A stretch of DNA of 64,000 nucleotides, taken from positions 90,154,805-90,218,804 of the forward strand of contig NC_088775.1 in assembly GCF_954871325.1 (NCBI RefSeq), given 5' to 3'. Positions 58,616-64,000 of the stretch are shown one piece after another. The first letter of the stretch is position 1. Each line of letters starts with the position of its first letter. The notes under the pieces were generated by a model. The model did no database searches and was not told the origin of the DNA. It saw only the letters and a list, made by a program, of their open reading frames with translations. The position numbers and the translations under genes are program-made. Source of the stretch: Gordionus sp. m RMFG-2023. Its lineage: Eukaryota > Nematomorpha > Gordioida > Chordodea > Parachordodidae.

Positions 58616-61600
58616 GATATATATATTTAAAAACGTTTAGGCCGCGTTTCGTCATAAGTTTTTTTTTTTCTTCGCTCATAATTCTGGGTAGAATAAATGT
58701 TAGGGGATAAACTCTTTCCTATATATTTTTTGGTTGCTAATTTCGAATAACAAATATTTTTAGGAATTAAACGACATTCAATGTAAATGAAGAATATTAT
58801 AAAGCATAACATAAAGAATGCTATAGTATAATATTGCGAGTATACCTTTTATCTATATATAATAAAAGGCTTGTCACATTTTATGACATATTTTTTTTGA
58901 CAAAGTGTAACAATACCAGAATTTGGAATCGAACTCATCACTAAATACTATAATTGATCATTTGTCGCAGCTGCTTAGTGTCGTGCCTTCAAGAGTTCTC
59001 AAAATTTTATTAATTTTGATCTTGTTTTTTTTGACCTTATGAAGGTATATATGTTCAATAATAGGTATCAATTCGATAGCTAATCAAAAATCTATTCAAC
59101 AAGGATGCCAATCTTACCCTATTGGCGAATCGGTATAAGAGGAGTCATTAATATTTTAATCAATATCAAATATCGATATTGGTATCAAATAAATGATAAT
59201 TTAAATATTTTTTGACTGAGTGAAGAATACGTTAGCGTCAATGTGTTTTTTCTCGGCAACGTATTATTTTTTTCAACTTTAAAATCATTTTTTTTTTGAG
59301 CGCGTTTTTATTAAAATTTTAAAAATCTGATTTTACCGGGAATACATTCCATCATGCCTGGAATAACCATATCTTAATGAATTATGGACAATTTTGCTGG
59401 ACCTTGGAGTAGTGTTGCTAAACGGCTCGTTTTGAGGCGTTTTAAAAAAAAATCTGATTTTACCGGGAATATTCCTTGCCTGAATTTTATGATTATGTCT
59501 GGACCTTGTTTTGTAAACGCAGGTTTACGTAGTATTTTAGCCAGAAAAATATTACCTTAGCCTCGAGATTTTGATGATATATGTCTAGACCTTCGTTCCT
59601 TCTATGAGTAAAATCCGCAGGCTTTGCGTAGTATTTTTGCCAGAAAATATTACCTTAGCCTCGAGATTTTGATGATATATGTCTAGACCTTCGTTCCTTC
59701 TATGAGTAAAATCCGCAGGCTTTGCGTAGTATTTTTATGGATGAAATATTGAGTTTACCTTGGAGTCATATATAATTTATATAAAGAATTTATTGAAAAT
59801 TTAAATATAAATTTTTATCAAGTTCTAAAGTTCCTGGCAAAATTGTCTGAGATTTATAAGGGTGAGTATTCCTAAACATGATGGGAATCATTTTCGGTAA
59901 AATCAGATTTTTTAAACTTAAAAAAAAACGCACTCAAAAAATGATTTAAAGTCGAAAAATAACACATTTTCGCTAACAAAATATACACTTTCAACTTAAC
60001 ATATTTTCTAGAAATAATAAATTATTAACTTTCGTCAAAATAAATGTGAATTTTTAATTTCCATTATCTCTTATAAGATAGGTTGGATTTTTTATTTATC
60101 CATCGTCAAACGAAGGTAGAAATCTCCGATTATTACATCGTCAAAATTAAGCGGGAAAATCTGATTCCAAGTCATACATAAACGGGCTATCTACTAGTTA
60201 GCCATGAAATGAATTACATCTCTCTATATTATAAATTTTCACCTATTATTAGCTTTGCTTTTGAAAAAGGACTTAATATACAAAAAAGAGGCCTTAATAT
60301 ATTATTAAAAAGGAAAAAAAAAATAATCGCTTATTGTTGAATATGATCTTACTTTAGTTAAATCGGCAGATACAATGCCCTGATGCAAGCCGAAGAAGAC
60401 GGATAATGGGATCATGAATAGTTGTCTCAAATCTCGCATCTGATTCAGTGTGGAAAAACACATTGACCAAATGGAGGCAATTTTCTTAACATCTTTTTTT
60501 TTTAAAAAAAGATAAATAATATAAAACCAACAATAAATAGAAATTTTTTCAAATTTGATATCCCTAGTGGTGAGAAATATCATCAACTTCCCTTTACCCC
60601 ATTTAAAATCTAGTATGGCTAGTGATAACCGACGATTTAGACATCATATGGCAAATTTACTAAACAACGACTAATTTTTATTTAAACCACATATCTTTCT
60701 AATTTTTTTAGCTCTTCAACTCAATGAGGTTGGTTCATTGGGAAAAAAATACCGGGTTGGGTATCGAACCTCGATCAAAAAGGCTTGCCGTGATTCAGTC
60801 CTTAACAAACTAATCATTTAAGTTACACACATATTGTGACCAAATCATCTTTCTATATTTTTCAATCGTTTGGCTATCACTAAACTGTAATTAAAATCAA
60901 TTTTAAGTACCGACATTATGGCTATAATCTTTGATAGATTTCTGTGGAATATTATCCATAAAAATTAGCACTACCAGCAGAGCCGAAAGGGATAAAGCAA
61001 AATAAACGCTGTATAGTATGTTCAATTTAGTTTGGGAAGGTATGAAGTTAGAATTTCCCGCGTCGTTGCCAGAGCAAAAGGCAGATCCGCAGTTGGTAAA
61101 ATAGTTTACACTACTGTTGTCGCGTGATGTAATCACGATATCGCTCTTCAAGGTTAGCGAAGAAATCAACTGACCCAATATGGTTCCGGCCTGGTAGAAG
61201 GCGTAAAAAATACCAAACATGAATATCGTTATAGTCGCTACAGAATCTGTTCTCGTTCCCTTTCCTTCAGTCTCTAATGTAGTACTGTTACTATCATTTC
61301 CGGTAGAAATTATGGATTTTGAGGATTCTGTAACGGATAAGATAGATATATTCATTCGTTTTTCGATACTCTGTTTATCGCTGGAGGGGGCAACGCATTG
61401 TCCAAGAATTTTGCCAAGAGAAGTTATATAAACTGATTGGGAAATCCACAGAGGTCCAGCGGCGAGTCCCAAGAGAACCGAAGTCGGATAAAGGGTGTAC
61501 CAGGCGGGTACAAAACCAGCCGCCAAGAAACTGGTGTATATGACCATGGATAATACGATTGTCCATTTGATAGTCAGGTAAGATATGAGCAATTCTGGTA

Positions 61601-61832
61601 AAAATAGGCAAGACACAACGAAGAACGCGTATATTATGCACATGGAGGTAGAGCCAAGTCCATTGTTACCGTGAATGCTAGTTTGAAGGGTAGAGAGGGA
61701 TACGAAAACCGAGAACAAGAAAAAAAATGACAAGCTGAGAGCTATCAGGTTTTTGTAAGTTCTCCATTTTGTAGGTTTTGCGGTGGTGTTGGTCGCATTT
61801 CCTGCCGATGTTTGGGATAATATTTCTTCCAT
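56522..61832 (-). CDS. UNC-93-like major-facilitator membrane protein, second intact copy (four exons)
   Basis: Exons on the minus strand: 61832-60911, 60492-60353, 57370-57100, 56730-56522; 1,542 nt, 513 residues. Intron phases equal those of the 50.75-kb paralog, exon 2 is the same length (140 nt) and exon 3 differs by one codon. The protein starts MEEILSQTSAGNATN. Exon 1 has STLQTSIHGNNGLGSTSMC, AWYTLYPTSVLLGLAAGPLW and SQSVYITS, a serine/threonine-rich loop (about 145-200) with several N-x-S/T sites, and a helix before DNIPQKSIKD. Exon 2 gives LNQMRDLRQLFMIPLSVFFG and exon 3 YVTCYYGVEYVGYVMMVYGA. Exon 4 gives NPEPAFANHRLWESVGMIIS and ends in a helix plus TRIKKRIMR. Family role as for the first copy: an MFS-fold membrane protein resembling UNC93A. 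Identity with its paralog is high in helices and low in the loop. Intron 2 (about 3.0 kb) is filled with repeats. Confidence 0.92.
58350..58640. mobile_element. MITE1 copy disrupted by a microsatellite
   Basis: Starts CAGTGTTGTTAAGCGGCTCG and contains GGCTAACTCAATATTTTAAC and GGATTTTGCCTCATAAG. The right arm is replaced by the GAAA tract and only AAAAACGTTTAGGC remains after it. Confidence 0.65.
58539..58615 (+). repeat. (GAAA)n microsatellite
   Basis: About 19 uninterrupted GAAA units inside intron 2 of the second UNC-93 gene. The open frame over it (repeated ERKK) is an artefact. Confidence 0.92.
58900..58990 (-). mobile_element. probable tRNA-derived SINE head
   Basis: The B box GTTCGATTC (58,934-58,926) lies in GAGTTCGATTCCAAATTCTG, followed by GGTATTGTTACACTTTGTC. 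The A-box side (GACACTAAGCAGCTGCG) is weak. Within intron 2 of the UNC-93 gene. Confidence 0.45.
59225..59975. mobile_element. MITE2 copy split by a MITE1 insertion
   Basis: Left half 59,225-59,409 (TTAGCGTCAATGTG, GATTTTACCGGGAATACATT); right half 59,758-59,975 (AGTTCCTGGCAAAATTGTC to CATTTTCGCTAAC). The halves meet at the repeated CCTTGGAG that flanks the inserted MITE1. Confidence 0.8.
59410..59757. mobile_element. MITE1 inside MITE2, with internal tandem duplication
   Basis: Flanked by a perfect 8-bp duplication CCTTGGAG (59,402-59,409 and 59,758-59,765). Starts TAGTGTTGCTAAACGGCTCG. A unit of about 100 bp, from CGTAGTATTTT...GCCAGAAAA through CCTTCGTTCCTTCTATGAG to GCAGGCTTTG, occurs twice in tandem. 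Most of the right terminal arm is deleted, leaving TATTGAGTTTA. Confidence 0.82.
60165..60197 (+). mobile_element. Helitron-like 3' terminus, second copy
   Basis: ACGGGCTATCTACTAG followed by T matches the end at 24,694 (GACGGGCTGTCTACTAG, T); TTCC and GTCAT upstream also match. The hairpin stem is decayed here. It lies in intron 2 of the UNC-93 gene near its 3' splice site. Confidence 0.45.
60735..60840 (-). mobile_element. probable tRNA-derived SINE head
   Basis: On the minus strand, TGATTAGTTTGTTAAGGAC resembles an A-box arm and GGTTCGATAC (60,770-60,761) is a B box. In intron 1 of the second UNC-93 gene. It could also be a decayed tRNA pseudogene. Confidence 0.5.
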
Positions 61833-62450
61833 TTATTTTATTTTTTAAAATGTTAGAATTTCTTTTCTCAAAGGAGCCATAATTTGTAAATATTATGAAG
61901 GAATGGATAAATATACTTTCCGTTTTGTATTATATGATAGAATGGCTTTCATTGGTCACATCACATATATAATTTTTTTTAAAAACAGCCAATAGAAAGA
62001 GAGCGGCCTAAAAAATAATGATTTACAAACATATATTTTAATTATAATATGAATTTTTAAGCTTTAAACAATTTTATAAATAGAAAAATTACGGTTATAA
62101 ATAAATAATATTTGGCCAAAAATTTTATAAGATTAATTACTTAAAAAAGAAAATTCTAGATAAAGCCAAATTATATAAAGAGTTTCCAAAAAAAATTTAA
62201 ATATCATTTGCATATTAAAAATTATCGTTTGGTTATTTAACTTAATTGTGGATTATTAATTAAAAATTTTTTGCCATTTTTAAAATATATTAAATTATTC
62301 GTAAACTTTAAAGCTATATTGGAAATGAATTATTTTATCGAATTATTAAAAAGCGTTTGTTAAAAAAATTTATCGTCTGGTTATTTTATAGATATGAAGA
62401 ATTTCGATCAGTATATAGGTATGTGTATATATTGTTAGCAGCAATGTGTT
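61833..62450. other. upstream region of the second UNC-93 gene
   Basis: AT-rich, no gene. The leader holds GAGAAAAGAAATTC, similar to the other copies. No clear promoter element. Confidence 0.4.
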
Positions 62451-62461
62451 AATATTTCAAG

Positions 62462-62702
62462 TTTAAATCATTTTCTAAATGAATTGTAGATAATTTTATC
62501 GTTAATTTTTGGGACATTTATAACTTATTTAAAAAATCTATAAAAAAACAAACAAATATATATTATATTAAGTTCAAAATTTTCATGGCAAAATTCATCT
62601 GAAATTCTTAGGGAAAAACATGATAGAGTCCATTTCCGGTAAAATCAGATTTTTAAATTAAAAAAAAAAGCATAGCATATTGACGGAAAAAAGACATTGC
62701 CG
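62462..62702. mobile_element. short MITE2 copy
   Basis: Left end TTAGCAGCAATGTGTTAATA; right end GACGGAAAAAAGACATTGCC plus GCCGCTTA. The middle carries ATTGTAGATAATTTTATCG and CCATTTCCGGTAAAATCAG. Confidence 0.7.
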
Positions 62703-63127
62703 CCGCTTATATATATAATAATTATTCATAAACTTTAAGCTAATAGAAATGATTGTTATAAACCGTATACCTGAAGACAAGAATCGAATATTTTAAAAAA
62801 GCGTTGTTAAAAATTATCGACTGGTTATTAGTCTTTTACGTAACGTTAAAATTACGCCAAAAAACGGCAATAATTTTTCAAAGCTCTTAAAAACTGCGAG
62901 TAAAATCAAACATCTTGTTTAATATCAGTTGCAGAACGCTCTAGTAGCCTTTATATTAGTATAATGTTATTAAAATATTAATAAATTGGACTTAAACGTA
63001 AGTTTAATATTTAAAGTAATCTACTTTTATGTTTGCTTGGTTAATACAGAAACACAAACCTAACTGTGTTGAGTCTTGGAAAAAAAATGAATAGTTGTTA
63101 GCTCTATAAGCGCAGTTTGTTGGTGAA

Positions 63128-63345
63128 ATAAGTGTTCTTGACAACCTCTAATCAATGGGGTAACAAACAATGCTAACGTATAAGGATCCCCAGGCCAGAG
63201 GAGTAGCCATATTTAAGTTTAGCAACTGGACAGGCTTCCATGGACCAAAAATAACGATTGCATTAATAAGTGTTCTAGGACAACTTCCAATCAATGGGGT
63301 AACTATGCCAGCGTAAAAATTATATTTAAGTTTAGGAACTGGAAC
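63128..63345 (+). repeat. two-copy tandem repeat, offset about 141 bp
   Basis: Shared phrases are AATAAGTGTTCT, CTAATCAATGGGGTAAC/CCAATCAATGGGGTAAC and ATATTTAAGTTTAG(C/G)AACTGG. The minus-strand open frame here spans the repeat and has no known domain. Confidence 0.7.
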
Positions 63346-63479
63346 CAGATCAAAAAACAATTGTATAAATAATTCAAATGTATAATTAAAGATTTCATTT
63401 AAACGTAACACTTACCTGAGAATAATATCGGATCGGACCAATATTTTTCAAAAAATTGATCTGATTCCAATAATTATCA

Positions 63480-63492
63480 CCCCCCCCCCCCC
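63480..63492 (+). repeat. C homopolymer
   Basis: Thirteen consecutive C in AT-rich sequence; similar G or C runs lie at 13.57, 13.79, 29.25, 51.73 and 52.48 kb. Confidence 0.85.
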
Positions 63493-63552
63493 AAAGAAAA
63501 AGTCGGATAATGGCCTTACTATTTTTTTAAAATAATATATGTTAGTGATCTG

Positions 63553-63825
63553 CAGCGGGCCTAATTTTTCAAGCCCGGCCCGGTCCAAAATATATTTTAA
63601 AAAATTTTGCCGGCCCGGCCCGAATTTATTTAAATACAGAAATTAATTCTTATAATTACTCAAAATAAAGGATATATGTTATATGGCGTCTACTATTTAT
63701 AAATAAAATCACATATTTTTATTTTACATAAAAAAATTCAACATAAAAATTGATAAATTTAAGATATATTTTAAAAAAATATATAAGATCCGACTCGACC
63801 CGAATTGGCCCGACCCAGCCCGCTA
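63553..63825. mobile_element. MITE4 copy
   Basis: A 273-bp element with ends CAGCGGGCC and GGCCCGACCCAGCCCGCTA. Flanks GTGATCTG and GTGCACCG agree in only 5 of 8 bases, so the target duplication is at best decayed. The interior (TATATGGCGTCTACTATT) matches the 7.9-kb copy. Confidence 0.7.
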
Positions 63826-63944
63826 GTGCACCGGGGTAGAATGATCATGTTTATCGCGTGGTTGTAATGAATATGTATCGATTGAAATAAAAAAAGGATA
63901 GCCAATTTAGGCAATAATTTTTCACAGTAATGGCTTCGGTATTT

Positions 63945-64000
63945 ATTTTTTTTAAAGTAAAGTAACGGAGATACTATATTTTTAAAAAAAGTAACGCAAC
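63945..64000. repeat. GTAACG repeat at the window edge
   Basis: TAAAGTAAAGTAACGGAG and AAAAAAAGTAACGCAAC resemble the element at 40,745-40,890; the remainder lies outside the window. Confidence 0.4.

Noticed and set aside
58425-58640. 71-codon frame with repeated ERKK
   Set aside because: Translation of the GAAA microsatellite.
60735-60840. Functional tRNA gene
   Set aside because: A- and B-box-like parts exist but no cloverleaf could be drawn; more likely a SINE head.
63148-63411. 87-codon minus-strand frame
   Set aside because: Falls on a two-copy tandem repeat, has no domain and no splice context.

Overview
The window is AT-rich (about three quarters A+T) animal nuclear DNA. The clues are spliced genes with GT-AG introns, an UNC-93-type membrane protein family, RTE and restriction-endonuclease LINEs, tRNA-derived SINEs, hAT transposons and hundreds of bases of microsatellite. 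No rRNA gene, functional tRNA gene, CRISPR array or bacterial operon was seen. The species cannot be told from the sequence; several introns of 40-48 nt point to an invertebrate with very small minimal introns.

Layout. 0-33 kb holds no recognisable host gene. It is dominated by three copies (A, B, C) of a non-coding segment of roughly 5 kb. A (about 6.2-11.4 kb) is inverted; B (about 14.0-22.2 kb) and C (about 24.7-32.2 kb) are in the same orientation. Each copy carries its own later insertions: an almost intact RTE LINE in B (16.5-19.6 kb, with target-site duplication and a tRNA-like 5' head), a truncated restriction-endonuclease LINE in C (30.1-32.0 kb), and a small GC-rich element in A. 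A fossil Ty3/gypsy piece lies at 5.2-6.2 kb and a SINE at 2.7 kb.

33-62 kb holds the genes. A hAT transposon with target-site duplications and an internally deleted transposase lies at 34.2-36.0 kb. Next come a relic UNC-93 exon (36.1 kb, minus) and a complete eight-exon HAD phosphatase of the PGP/PDXP type (36.4-38.2 kb, plus, 320 aa). Two complete four-exon UNC-93-like genes follow on the minus strand (45.8-50.8 kb, 523 aa; 56.5-61.8 kb, 513 aa) with a broken third copy between them on the plus strand (55.0-55.6 kb). Together these are a locally duplicated UNC-93 family with two live members and at least two dead ones.

Four families of short inverted-repeat elements (called MITE1 to MITE4 here) fill the spaces and introns. 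MITE1, MITE3 and MITE4 have copies with 8-bp target duplications and YAGNG-type ends, so they are hAT-like. The MITE1 terminus closely resembles that of the hAT element at 34 kb. All exon models were built by eye from reading frame, splice signals and agreement between paralogs; no database search was run.
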